Shown here: positions 8,937-17,012 of the stretch, piece after piece
Layout of the letters: each line of letters begins with the position of its first letter
Numbering within the stretch: the stretch's first letter is position 1
NCBI RefSeq assembly: GCF_029893965.1
Contig: NZ_JARXXP010000012.1
Coordinates: forward strand, 62,001-126,000
Origin: Paenibacillus sp. PastM-3
Lineage (GTDB): Bacteria > Bacillota > Bacilli > Paenibacillales > Paenibacillaceae
Length of the DNA: 64,000 bases
Reading direction: 5' to 3'
Position numbers and translations under genes: made by a program
Notes under the pieces: model-generated
Told to the model about the DNA's origin: nothing
The model's input: only the letters and a program-made list of their open reading frames with translations
Database searches by the model: none

Positions 8937-9494
8937 TTAAGTTTCCTTAGGAATCAGTTCAAAGATTTTGCCGGTTTCCAGCGCCTCAATCAGCTTCAGC
9001 AGCCAGCGGTAATATTTGATCGCTTCTATAATCTTTGCTTCATCATTGGTCAAAAGGTGCAGCACTTCGTCATTCTCCGCATACTCCGTCTTCATGTCGC
9101 TGATTTCGGCAAGCGATTTCGACAAGGCGCTCATGTTGCCTTCGACCGCTTTTCTCCACTTGATCGAGAAGTAATCGCTGAAGTTCTGGTGCCAGTCGGG
9201 GACGACCTCGAACAGGTCCTTACGGGTTCCTTTTCCCCAAACCTTGTCAATCATCTTCAAATCCAGCAGTGTGCGTACGCCGGTACTCATGGATGTCTTG
9301 CTCATCCCCATGGTGCGGCTTAAATCATCCAGCGTTACAGGACCTTCATTAAAATACATATAACCATATAAATGTCCGATAGACAGCGTAATTCCGTATA
9401 AGTCCATATTTTTGCCGATGGAATCAATCACCCGCTCGCGGGCCTTGCTGATTCGCTTTATCTGCTCGGGCTCAAGCCCCTCTAAATCGTTCAT
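8937..9494 (-). CDS. GbsR/MarR-type regulator next to the betaine transporter
   Basis: A 185-residue winged-helix protein of the GbsR group (MarR-like). The body GITLSIGHLYGYMYF followed by GPVTLDDLSRTMGMSKTSM is the DNA-binding domain of this family, whose B. subtilis members sense choline or control glycine betaine uptake. I start it at ATG 9492-9494, preceded by GGAGGG; the frame extends to 9581 but without a ribosome binding site. It is divergent from opuAA-AB-AC with about 255 bases between the start codons, as in OpuAR-type arrangements, so it probably regulates that operon. The effector is not visible from sequence. Confidence 0.85.
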   Translation of the reverse strand: MNDLEGLEPEQIKRISKARERVIDSIGKNMDLYGITLSIGHLYGYMYFNEGPVTLDDLSRTMGMSKTSMSTGVRTLLDLKMIDKVWGKGTRKDLFEVVPDWHQNFSDYFSIKWRKAVEGNMSALSKSLAEISDMKTEYAENDEVLHLLTNDEAKIIEAIKYYRWLLKLIEALETGKIFELIPKET

Positions 9495-9613
9495 GGTGTC
9501 CCTCCTGAGGAATAGGCTGATAGACTGCAAACCTCTCAAATGTATTGTAAACAAATCCTCTTCTATAAGTAAAGAATGCATCTGAAACGGAATACGGAGA
9601 AAAACAGAGTATT

Positions 9614-9673
9614 CTTTATATAAAGTACGTAAAGTTAAAACTGTACACTAAATTTTTAGCGTATACGGACTTT
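9614..9673. promoter_or_regulatory. Candidate operator region between gbsR-like gene and opuA
   Basis: CTTTATATAAAG at 9614-9625 is a perfect 12-bp palindrome. AAAGTACGTA at 9622-9631 and TACGGACTTT at 9664-9673 form a spaced inverted repeat (9 of 10 positions). These sit between the divergent regulator and transporter genes and are the best candidates for GbsR binding. The role is inferred. Confidence 0.35.
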
Positions 9674-9750
9674 GCCTAATTTTTCACAACTCCGCTACAC
9701 TTATTGAGGAGCAACTGCCTGAATAACGATAAGGGGAAAAGGAGGTCACC

Positions 9751-10950
9751 ATGGCGATTATAGAGGTGAAACAACTAACCAAAGTATTCGGTAACGATGC
9801 AGGACGCGCCCTTCCATTACTGGAGCAGGGGTGGTCCAAAGAGAAGATTGCCCGTGAGGCCAAGCTGACCGTAGGGGTCAATAAGGCTGAATTCAGCATC
9901 AGTGAAGGTGAAATTTTTGTCATTATGGGCTTGTCGGGGAGCGGCAAATCGACGCTTGTCCGGCTATTGAACCGTTTGATTGAGCCTACCGGAGGCCAGG
10001 TTTTATTTAAAGGCAAGGATGTCGTCCAGATGAGCTCAGAGGAGCTGCGGACGTTCCGGCGTAAAAATATCGGGATGGTATTCCAGAAGTTCGGCTTATT
10101 TCCGCACCGCAGCGTGCTGGCGAATGCCGAATACGGACTTGAAGTACAGGGTGTAGATAAAAAAGAGCGCACCCGCCGTGCCATGGAGGCACTGGAGCTT
10201 GTTGGACTGAAGGGCTGGGAAAACCACCGCCCCGATCAGCTCAGCGGCGGTATGCAGCAGCGTGTGGGCCTGGCCAGAGGGCTCGCCAATGATCCCGACA
10301 TTCTGCTGATGGATGAGGCGTTCAGTGCGCTTGACCCGCTGATCCGTAAGGATATGCAGCAGGAGCTGCTGGAGCTGCAGGCTAGAGTGAAGAAGACCAT
10401 TGTGTTTATCACCCATGATCTGGACGAGGCGCTGCGGATCGGTGACCGGATAGCCCTGATGAAGGACGGTGTGATTGTACAGATCGGCACACCGGAAGAA
10501 ATCCTGATTCAGCCGGCCAACAAGTATGTGGAGCGCTTCGTCGAGGACGTGGATTTGTCCAAGGTACTGACCGCGGCACATGTGATGCGCCAGCCGGAAA
10601 TGATCCGGCCGGAGCGCGGACCGCGCGTGGCCCTGCAGCTGATGCGGGACAGCGGCGTGTCCAGCCTGTATGTAGCGAACAATGAAATGAAGTTGCAAGG
10701 GGTTGTGACGGCTGACGATGCGTCCAGAGCGCTGAAAGAAAATCTGAGCATTCTGGAGGTTATGCAGCGGGAAATTCCCCGTGTACGTCCGGAAACACTG
10801 CTGAATGATCTGTTTGAGCTGATGTCAGCGACGCATCTGCCGGTGGCAGTGGTCGATGAGAATGACCGGCTCAAAGGAATTGTCATTAAAGGGGCTGTGC
10901 TGTCGGCACTGGCCGGCAACGCTGTTCCGGAAGGAGGTATACAATCATGA
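9751..10950 (+). CDS. opuAA: Glycine betaine/proline betaine ABC transporter, ATPase subunit
   Basis: The 399-residue ATPase powers uptake of the compatible solute glycine betaine under osmotic stress. The N-terminal region KVFGNDAGRALPLLEQG and the sensor GWSKEKIAREAKLTVGV are typical of ProV/OpuAA. Walker A is GLSGSGKST, the signature LSGGMQQRV and Walker B ILLMDEAFSALD. Residues from about 280 onward contain two CBS domains (VMRQPEMIRPERGPRVAL and EVMQREIPRVRPE), which in OpuA sense ionic strength through the membrane surface. GGAGG precedes the ATG. It overlaps opuAB by 4 bases (ATGA), giving translational coupling. Confidence 0.95.
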   Translation: MAIIEVKQLTKVFGNDAGRALPLLEQGWSKEKIAREAKLTVGVNKAEFSISEGEIFVIMGLSGSGKSTLVRLLNRLIEPTGGQVLFKGKDVVQMSSEELRTFRRKNIGMVFQKFGLFPHRSVLANAEYGLEVQGVDKKERTRRAMEALELVGLKGWENHRPDQLSGGMQQRVGLARGLANDPDILLMDEAFSALDPLIRKDMQQELLELQARVKKTIVFITHDLDEALRIGDRIALMKDGVIVQIGTPEEILIQPANKYVERFVEDVDLSKVLTAAHVMRQPEMIRPERGPRVALQLMRDSGVSSLYVANNEMKLQGVVTADDASRALKENLSILEVMQREIPRVRPETLLNDLFELMSATHLPVAVVDENDRLKGIVIKGAVLSALAGNAVPEGGIQS

Positions 10951-11783
10951 ACATTCCCAAAATTCCTATAGGTCAGGGCGTAGAGTGGATTGAGGACTGG
11001 CTGATGACTTATTTCGGTCCGGTGTTCAGCTTCATCCACATGATTATCGGCGGTATGGTCACCGGGATTGAAACGGCCCTGACCTTTCTTCCGGCGATTG
11101 TGCTGACTATTGTTATAGCCGCGCTTGCTTACTGGATCGGCAAATGGCGGATGGCGCTGTTTGCCGTAGTCGGGCTGCTGCTGATTGACAATCTCGGCCT
11201 GTGGGCACCGTCCATGCAGTCGCTGGCGCTGGTGCTGACCGCCTCGGTGCTTGCCGTATTAATCGGCGTGCCTGTCGGCGTGCTCTGCGCCCAGAGCAAG
11301 ACTGTACAGAATATTGTGACTCCGGTGCTTGACTTTATGCAGACGATGCCGGCGTTTGTCTATCTGCTGCCTGCGGTATCCTTTTTCTCGCTGGGGGTCG
11401 TTCCCGGAGTCATCGCTTCTATTATATTTGCGATTCCGCCGACCATCCGGCTGACCAATCTGGGTATCCGCCAGGTGTCGGAGGAGCTGGTCGAGGCTGC
11501 AGATGCCTTCGGCTCCACGCCGGGACAGAAGCTGTTCAAGCTGCAGCTGCCGATTGCGATGCCGACCATTATGGCCGGGATTAATCAGACGATCATGCTG
11601 TCGCTGTCCATGGTGGTCATTTCCTCCATGATCGGTGCCCAGGGTGTCGGTGCTTATGTCTACCGGGCCGTATCACAGGCCAAGACGGGGGCAGGCTTTG
11701 AAGCGGGGATTGCGATTGTTATTATTGCCATTCTGCTCGACCGTTTGACCCAGAAGCTGTTCAAAACCAAACAACAAAACTAA
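10947..11783 (+). CDS. opuAB: Glycine betaine ABC transporter, permease subunit
   Basis: A 278-residue inner membrane permease with about six to seven membrane segments. The BPD_transp_1 signature is visible as EELVEAADAFGSTPGQKLFKLQLPIA split over 11480-11560, the loop that docks on the ATPase. An amphipathic N-terminal segment precedes the first membrane helix, as in OpuAB/ProW. It overlaps opuAA by 4 bases and is followed by opuAC after 25 bases, making a three-gene operon. Confidence 0.94.
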   Translation: MNIPKIPIGQGVEWIEDWLMTYFGPVFSFIHMIIGGMVTGIETALTFLPAIVLTIVIAALAYWIGKWRMALFAVVGLLLIDNLGLWAPSMQSLALVLTASVLAVLIGVPVGVLCAQSKTVQNIVTPVLDFMQTMPAFVYLLPAVSFFSLGVVPGVIASIIFAIPPTIRLTNLGIRQVSEELVEAADAFGSTPGQKLFKLQLPIAMPTIMAGINQTIMLSLSMVVISSMIGAQGVGAYVYRAVSQAKTGAGFEAGIAIVIIAILLDRLTQKLFKTKQQN

Positions 11784-11808
11784 TAAACCCTAGGAGTGTG
11801 AGTGATTG

Positions 11809-12684
11809 ATGAAGAAGAAAAGCATAGGAATACTGTTGACTGTTCTGCTGGTGGTGGCTGTCTTAGCCGGATGTTCGTCCGGGGCAGGCGGAAACAAGCC
11901 GGTGAAGCTGGCTTATGTCGCTTGGGATTCAGAGATTGCGAGCACTTATGTTGTAAAGGAAGTCCTTGAATCGAAGCTCGATAAGTCTGTAGAAATGCTG
12001 CAGGTGGATGCCGGCCCGATGTGGGCAGGTGTTGCTGACGGAAGTGCTGATGCGATGGTTGCCGCCTGGCTGCCAAGCACGCATGCTTCTTACCTGGAGC
12101 AGTATGGCAGTAAAATAGAAGACCTGGGTGCCAACCTTGAAGGTACCAAGACAGGCCTTGCAGTTCCAACCTACATGGATATTAATTCCATTGAAGATTT
12201 GAAGGATGCTGAGCTGGCGGGAACGCTGCAGAACCGGATCGTCGGCATTGAGCCGGGAGCAGGGATTATGATGGCCACCGAAAAAGCGCTTGAGGCCTAC
12301 GGCCTGAGCGATTACACGCTGCTTGAGAGCTCATCGGCGGCAATGGTGCAGGAGCTTGAAAAAGCCTACCAGAGCAATGAGCCGATTGTAGTAACCGGAT
12401 GGACTCCGCACTGGATGTTTGCCAATATGGACCTGAAATATCTGGAAGACCCGCAGGCGGTATACGGCGGTGCTGAACAGATTCATACTATGGTGCGTAC
12501 GGGCCTGAAAGAAGATATGCCTGAGGTGTACAGCTTCCTGGACCAATTCAGCTGGACTCCTGAAGACATGGAGCAGGTCATGGTTGATATTGCAGGCGGC
12601 CAGTCTCCGGAGGAAGCAGCAAAAAAATGGGTTGGCGAGCATGAAGATCAGGTCAACGCCTGGGTTGCCGCGGTACAGGAGTAA
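11809..12684 (+). CDS. opuAC: Glycine betaine-binding lipoprotein
   Basis: A 291-residue substrate-binding lipoprotein for the OpuA transporter. The N terminus has a Lys-rich start, a hydrophobic stretch and the lipobox LAGCSS, so the mature protein would be anchored by a lipidated Cys at about residue 22. The body (VKLAYVAWDSEIASTYVV, MVAAWLPSTH, VVTGWTPHWMF) is the OpuAC family, whose aromatic residues cage the trimethylammonium group. AGGAGTG precedes two possible starts, TTG 11806 and ATG 11809; I prefer the ATG. Confidence 0.94.
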   Translation: MKKKSIGILLTVLLVVAVLAGCSSGAGGNKPVKLAYVAWDSEIASTYVVKEVLESKLDKSVEMLQVDAGPMWAGVADGSADAMVAAWLPSTHASYLEQYGSKIEDLGANLEGTKTGLAVPTYMDINSIEDLKDAELAGTLQNRIVGIEPGAGIMMATEKALEAYGLSDYTLLESSSAAMVQELEKAYQSNEPIVVTGWTPHWMFANMDLKYLEDPQAVYGGAEQIHTMVRTGLKEDMPEVYSFLDQFSWTPEDMEQVMVDIAGGQSPEEAAKKWVGEHEDQVNAWVAAVQE

Positions 12685-12823
12685 CGGACTGCATCAAGGT
12701 GATTTTTGCAGCAGTAAATAATGTGTGCTATGATGAAAAGAACACAAGGCTACAGAATTGTCATTTTTCTGCCGGCAAGTATTCTTTACTTATATTTTCA
12801 TACGTAAGCCACAATCCGTAATA

Positions 12824-12846
12824 AACACCCCGTAAGGGGTGTTTTT
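12824..12846 (+). terminator. Terminator of the opuA operon
   Basis: AACACCCC and GGGGTGTT flank a short GTAA loop and are followed by five T, about 140 bases after opuAC. Confidence 0.8.
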
Positions 12847-12918
12847 CTTGACAAATAAACCATATATAAATACTCAGCAGAGCTGACACTGCAATGAGCC
12901 GGGAAAGGAGACAGCTCC

Positions 12919-13530
12919 ATGACAGAGGTAATTAACGGCTGGATCGATTGGCTGCTGCAGAGTCTGGGTTTGAGCGGACCCTATATTTTGCTGGCGACAG
13001 TCCCGCTTACACTGCTGCAAAGCTTGTTCGGATTTTTTCCGCTGGCCATCTTAATTGTGCTGCATGTGTCCGAGTTTGATATCATCGGCGGTATGGCAGT
13101 CAGCTGGATGGCCTGCAATCTGGGTTCAATTCTCATCTATTTCCTGTTCCGCAGATACCTGTATGGCTGGTTTGACCGCAAATGGAGAGCCAAGCTGAAG
13201 CGCTACGACAAGTGGCAGCGTTACCTGGACCGGTACGGCATCTGGACGCTGGTGCTGCTGCGTACGGTCCCCATTATGCCCAGCAATATTATTAATTTTA
13301 TGGCAGCTGTCTCCCCGATCAAGGTATCATCCTATATCTGGGGTACCGTTCTCGGCAATCTGTCCTATATCTGGCTGTTCGGGACGATCGGTTCATCGCT
13401 GATTGTGCCGCGTGAGGAGTGGCGCGGATTTCTGGGCTGGTATGCGGTGTTCATCGCTGTTCTGCTGACAGTCTTCGTGCGCCGGCACTGGGGACATCTT
13501 CAGGAGGATAAGCGCAGCAGAATGCAGTAG
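12919..13530 (+). CDS. VTT-domain (TVP38/TMEM64, DedA-like) membrane protein
   Basis: A 203-residue integral membrane protein with about five hydrophobic segments. The central stretch LLRTVPIMPSNIINFMAA followed by a Gly-rich membrane segment is the conserved VTT/SNARE-associated motif (here LRTVPIMPSN), known from DedA and TVP38 proteins that act in lipid scrambling and membrane homeostasis. GGAAAGGAG precedes the ATG. It stands alone between two terminators. TTGACA at 12848-12853 may be its -35 element, but no good -10 follows. The substrate is unknown. Confidence 0.85.
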   Translation: MTEVINGWIDWLLQSLGLSGPYILLATVPLTLLQSLFGFFPLAILIVLHVSEFDIIGGMAVSWMACNLGSILIYFLFRRYLYGWFDRKWRAKLKRYDKWQRYLDRYGIWTLVLLRTVPIMPSNIINFMAAVSPIKVSSYIWGTVLGNLSYIWLFGTIGSSLIVPREEWRGFLGWYAVFIAVLLTVFVRRHWGHLQEDKRSRMQ

Positions 13531-13564
13531 GAAGATTGATTCGGGGAAAAGAATGATAAAAAAA

Positions 13565-13616
13565 GGAAGAACGCTATTCGCAGTGACAGCACTGGGAATA
13601 GCGTTCTTCTTTTTTG
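13565..13616 (+). terminator. Terminator after the VTT gene
   Basis: GAAGAACGCTATTC pairs exactly with GAATAGCGTTCTTC around a 20-base loop and is followed by a T run. Confidence 0.9.
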
Positions 13617-13683
13617 TCCCATGCCTGAATACCCTATAGTAATGAACGGGCGGCTTGGCCGCGGTGATACCGGGAGGGGACTT

Positions 13684-14976
13684 ATGAGCATGGGCAGAAT
13701 TCGAAAATGGGGGGGGCGCAGGGTGGCGCTGCCGGGCTCACGGCGCTTGGGCCGTCTGCGGCTGCCCAAGATCAGCTGGGATGGCTTGCCGCGGCCTGCC
13801 TGGAGGAGTCCGGCCTTTAAAGCCAAGCCGTCACGGGCGGGCAGCCTGCGGCCGGCAGCGCGGAGCGCGGGGTTCAAGGCCCGGCCGTCCAAGCCGGGGC
13901 TGGGATGGCCGGCGGGGCAGAAAGCGCGCAGTAAGCAGGGGGGCATGTATGAGGGCGGGACTACGGCAGAATTGTGGATGCAAGGCAGTGTCCGGAGCGC
14001 GGGAGGATTATCCGTAGCGCCGGGAAGCGGCGGCACCAGGGGCAGAGGGAAGCTGTTTGGCCAAAGCGGCGGTAACGGAAGCAGTCCGGCACGTCCGCGC
14101 AGACGGGGCCGCTTTTGGCTCATTTTAAGCCTGGTGCTGGTTATCGGTATACTGCAGGGGGTGCGATATGTGGAGCAGCATCTGCGCCCGCCGATTATTC
14201 ATCTGGCGCAGATCCGGGTAAAGCAGATCGCTACCGAATCCATTAACAAAGCGATTACCTCGCAGGTTGCGGACGGCGGAGATGCAGAGGCTCTTATCGA
14301 CTGGAAAACGGATAATAACGGCAAAATCTCCGGCTTTATGCTCAATTACAGGGAGCATATGCGGATCACCTCGCAGGCTGCGGAGGTCATCCAGACTACC
14401 CTGCAGGATCTGCACAACCGGACGGAGCATATCCCGCTCGGCCAGGCGCTGGACAGTCCGCTGATCGCCTCCTTCGGGCCTGATGTCCCGATAAAGATTG
14501 AACCGCAGGGGGCGGTTAAGGTAGAACTCAATACCCGCCAGAAAAATGCCGGAATCAATATGATTCTGGTCGAGGTGTATATCCATATTGTCACAGAAGT
14601 GGCTGTCGTCGTTCCGTTCGACATGGAGCCCCAGGTAGTCGATACAGAGATTCCGGTCTCCTACCTGATGGTGGTCGGAGATGTGCCGATGTACTATTAC
14701 GACAACCAGGGGAACCCTGTCGGCGAGAACGGCAGCAGTGCACCTGGCATCGCGATACCGGCCCCAAGCCAGAGCGGGGACAAGAGCGGAGCAGCGGACA
14801 GCGGCACTGGTGGGGGAGCGGGCAACGGCTCCGGCGCAGACAGCGGTGCCGGAAACAGCGGAAAGGATGCTCCCGCCGGCAGCGGCAACGCCGTCGAGTC
14901 CTCCGGCGCGGACAATGCCGGAAGCGGCGGGAACGCGGGGAACAGAGGCAACGCGGGCGGGGGGACCGGGGAGTAA
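13684..14976 (+). CDS. yunB: Sporulation protein YunB with long low-complexity extensions
   Basis: A 430-residue protein. The core from about residue 138 to 345 (a single membrane helix FWLILSLVLVIGILQGVRYV, then PPIIHLAQIRVKQIATESIN, and the C-terminal VDTEIPVSYLMVVGDVP) is YunB, a mother-cell sporulation protein of unknown biochemical role. It is much longer than the roughly 250-residue family norm: the N-terminal 130 residues are basic and rich in Arg, Gly, Ser and Pro, and the C-terminal 80 residues are Gly/Ser/Ala/Asn repeats. I chose ATG 13684 because GGGAGGGG lies just upstream; the in-frame ATG 13621 has no ribosome binding site and lies at the end of the preceding terminator. A 12-bp tandem array follows the gene. 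Confidence 0.88.
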   Translation: MSMGRIRKWGGRRVALPGSRRLGRLRLPKISWDGLPRPAWRSPAFKAKPSRAGSLRPAARSAGFKARPSKPGLGWPAGQKARSKQGGMYEGGTTAELWMQGSVRSAGGLSVAPGSGGTRGRGKLFGQSGGNGSSPARPRRRGRFWLILSLVLVIGILQGVRYVEQHLRPPIIHLAQIRVKQIATESINKAITSQVADGGDAEALIDWKTDNNGKISGFMLNYREHMRITSQAAEVIQTTLQDLHNRTEHIPLGQALDSPLIASFGPDVPIKIEPQGAVKVELNTRQKNAGINMILVEVYIHIVTEVAVVVPFDMEPQVVDTEIPVSYLMVVGDVPMYYYDNQGNPVGENGSSAPGIAIPAPSQSGDKSGAADSGTGGGAGNGSGADSGAGNSGKDAPAGSGNAVESSGADNAGSGGNAGNRGNAGGGTGE

Positions 14977-15128
14977 AGGATTGGAGACGGATGGCACCGG
15001 TGCTCCTAGTAGTAAGCGCCGAGCAGCGCCGGGCAAGCGAGTAGAACACCGGGCGCGTGGCACCGGGCGCTGTGCACTAAGCGCAAGACTTCGGGTAACC
15101 GAGGAGCAAGCAGCAAACCGAGCATCGA

Positions 15129-15320
15129 ACCAAGTACTAAACCAAGTACTAAACCAAGTACTAAACCAAGTACTAAACCAAGTACTAAACCAAGTACTAA
15201 ACCAAGTACTAAATTGAGCACCAAACCAAGGACCAAACCAAGGACCAAACCAAGGACCAAACCAAGGACCAAACCAAGGACCAAACCAAGGACCAAACCA
15301 AGGACCAAACCAAGGACCAA
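15129..15320 (+). repeat. 12-bp tandem array, 15 exact units of two types
   Basis: Seven copies of ACCAAGTACTAA (15129-15212), one divergent unit (15213-15224) and eight copies of ACCAAGGACCAA (15225-15320) follow each other without gaps. In frame, the unit encodes four residues (QVLN on plus, LVLG on minus), but there is no ribosome binding site or recognisable protein. The flank from 14990 to 15128 contains decayed words of the same kind. The ACCAAG word is shared with the heptamer array at 1056-1442. Confidence 0.95.
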
Positions 15321-15388
15321 ACTAGGCGCTACACACCGGGTCACCAAAAAAATTAAGTTCCGAGTCGCTTAATGCCAGCCTCACCGGT

Positions 15389-15576
15389 GCTAACGGACCG
15401 TACAGCCCTTATTTATTCAATATTGTCCGACTACCTAGTCTTACGGACTCAGATGCACTTATTCGTCGGCTGACAGAGCTTTTGGGCGGGAAAACGGGCA
15501 GATAAGGGCACTGGTGTCCGTTAGCCTTTAGATGGCAAGGTACAGGAGCCGGATAAGGTCAACTCTGTCCGTTAGG
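15389..15576. repeat. Dispersed GTCCGTTAG-type intergenic repeats
   Basis: GCTAACGGACCGTACAGCC (15389), TTACGGACTC (15441), GTGTCCGTTAGCC (15514) and GTCCGTTAGG (15567) are copies of one motif in both orientations, 50-75 bases apart in non-coding DNA. The same family recurs at 57837-58023. The surrounding 15321-15878 holds no gene I can support. Confidence 0.7.
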
Positions 15577-15878
15577 TTGTTACAGTAGCGGATTTCCACT
15601 GTGAACGGCGGTAGTGGATTATGATAGCTGCAGATTACAGCGGCCGGAAGTACAAATATCCACTAAAAAGCGGCCAGTCCATAAACACTACAATCATAAC
15701 GTCAATGTAAATAGTTAGAGCTGCATATTGCTCCACTTGAAGAAAACAGGGATATCCCCATAACCGGTTCATACACTATAGGTAGCAAAGTTTTTATGTG
15801 AAGGAGTGTGAATCAGGGATGCCTTATGATGCTGAAGCTGATGCGGTCAGCCCGGAGCGGCTGGAAAGTCTTGAACAG

Positions 15879-16058
15879 CTACCAGATGGCGCCTAGCAGC
15901 TTTTCACAGGCGTTTACAGGCAGCATTATTGTGCCTCCCGGCAGCTCTTTGAGTACGAGTGTAACCTCCTCCAGCTCAGCGGTGGGATTGGTCATCACTT
16001 CAGCCCTTAGCCTGACATGGTGGGAGAGCTGACCCCGCTCAGTCTGCAGGTTGTTCAT
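15879..16058 (-). CDS. Possible small protein, 59 residues, unrecognised
   Basis: Read on the minus strand from ATG 16056-16058, the frame gives MNNLQTERGQLSHHVRLRAE, continues TNPTAELEEVTLVLKELPGG and ends CEKLLGAIW. The composition is balanced and helix-like, while the opposite strand reads as Ser/Val-rich nonsense, as expected for an antisense shadow. The ribosome binding site is weak (GCAGGCAGG just before the ATG). I recognise no family. It could also be a fragment of a decayed gene. Confidence 0.4.
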   Translation of the reverse strand: MNNLQTERGQLSHHVRLRAEVMTNPTAELEEVTLVLKELPGGTIMLPVNACEKLLGAIW

Positions 16059-16072
16059 CCTGCCTGCACGGC

Positions 16073-16109
16073 TTAAGCCTTGACGATTGAATCGTTAAGG
16101 CTTATTTTG
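16073..16109. terminator. Hairpin, probable terminator
   Basis: TAAGCCTTGACGAT and ATCGTTAAGGCTTA pair around a short loop and are followed by TTTT, upstream of the esterase gene. Confidence 0.65.
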
Positions 16110-16178
16110 CATTTATTGGATACAATGAAAGCATAAGTGCAGCTTCGCTGTATATTCCCATAAGAAAAGAGGCCTGTT

Positions 16179-16847
16179 ATGGACAGCTGTTTATTCATTC
16201 ACGGCTTTACCGGCGGAGAATATGAGATTTCCCCGTTGTCACAGTATATGGAGCAGCATGATTACCGTTCCCGGACTTTTACGCTCAAAGGACACGGAGG
16301 CGGCAGACGGGAGCTCAGGCAGTCCGACAGATTTGGCTGGCTTAGAAGCGCCGAGGATGAATTGAACAAGCTTCTCGAGGAGCAGGAGTCCGTACATTTG
16401 GTCGGATTTTCGACCGGTGCGCTGATTGCTTCCCATTTGTCTGTGCAGTACCGTGCCGGCGTCAAGTCACTTACCCTGCTGTCGGCACCTGTGTTCCCGC
16501 TTAATCCGCTGGAGATTGTGAGAACACTGGGCAAGCCGGCTATGCTCAAAAATTATATCAGCAAGTTCAGCTCCACACCGCCCAAAGCCACCCGGGAGTT
16601 TCAGCGTCTGGTCCGTGAGAGCTTTGATATTTATCCGCAGATAACAGCCCCCACCCTGATTGTGCAGGGAACAAGGGATCATCTTGTAAAAACCAAAAGC
16701 GCCGGGTTTCTGGAGCAGACGATTCCGTCCGGACAGAAGCAGGTGCTGATGGTAGAACAAAGCGGCCATATGGTCTGCCATTGCGGCGATCAGGCGCGGG
16801 TAATGGAGGAGGTTCTGCATTTCATCAGACAAGCAGGTGCTTCATGA
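16179..16847 (+). CDS. Alpha/beta hydrolase, carboxylesterase type
   Basis: A 222-residue cytoplasmic hydrolase resembling the Est30 carboxylesterases. The oxyanion motif is FIHGFTGG near the start, the nucleophile elbow is GFSTG (Ser near 91), the acid is Asp in VQGTRDHLV and the catalytic His is in EQSGHMVC. A lid of about 50 residues lies between strands 6 and 7. The ATG at 16179 follows GAGG with a tight spacing. It precedes the GH13 gene by about 165 bases but has no obvious shared transcript because a promoter lies between. The natural substrate is unknown. Confidence 0.9.
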   Translation: MDSCLFIHGFTGGEYEISPLSQYMEQHDYRSRTFTLKGHGGGRRELRQSDRFGWLRSAEDELNKLLEEQESVHLVGFSTGALIASHLSVQYRAGVKSLTLLSAPVFPLNPLEIVRTLGKPAMLKNYISKFSSTPPKATREFQRLVRESFDIYPQITAPTLIVQGTRDHLVKTKSAGFLEQTIPSGQKQVLMVEQSGHMVCHCGDQARVMEEVLHFIRQAGAS

Positions 16848-16865
16848 ACCTGCGGCTGAAGGGAA

Positions 16866-16918
16866 TTGACAACGTATACAGCAGATGGTAACTTCAATTT
16901 AGAGAAACCGGTTTCCCT
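16866..16918 (+). promoter_or_regulatory. Promoter and LacI-type operator before the GH13 gene
   Basis: A perfect -35 TTGACA (16866-16871) is followed after 17 bases by TAACTT (16889-16894), a weak -10. Directly downstream, GAAACCGGTTTC (16904-16915) is a perfect 12-bp palindrome with a central CG, and the symmetry continues at two flanking pairs. It sits where a repressor would block transcription and shares 11 of 12 core bases with the palindrome at 3733-3744. Confidence 0.6.
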
Positions 16919-17012
16919 GGCGCAAATAAGGCTTTTAATTAGCCGTGACTAGCCATGGCCACATTCACTCAGGAATCCGGACGATTTTACCTAAATAAGG
17001 AGACTGTATAAT

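Noticed and set aside
14681..15347. Open frames over the yunB tail and the 12-bp array on both strands
   Set aside because: They are shadows of yunB and of the array (QVLN or LVLG repeats); a length divisible by three keeps them open.
15808..16032. 74-codon plus-strand open frame and a nested 25-codon frame at 15819 with a good ribosome binding site
   Set aside because: The long frame is Ser/Val-rich and looks like the antisense shadow of the minus-strand frame at 15879-16058; the 25-codon frame has no supporting homology.
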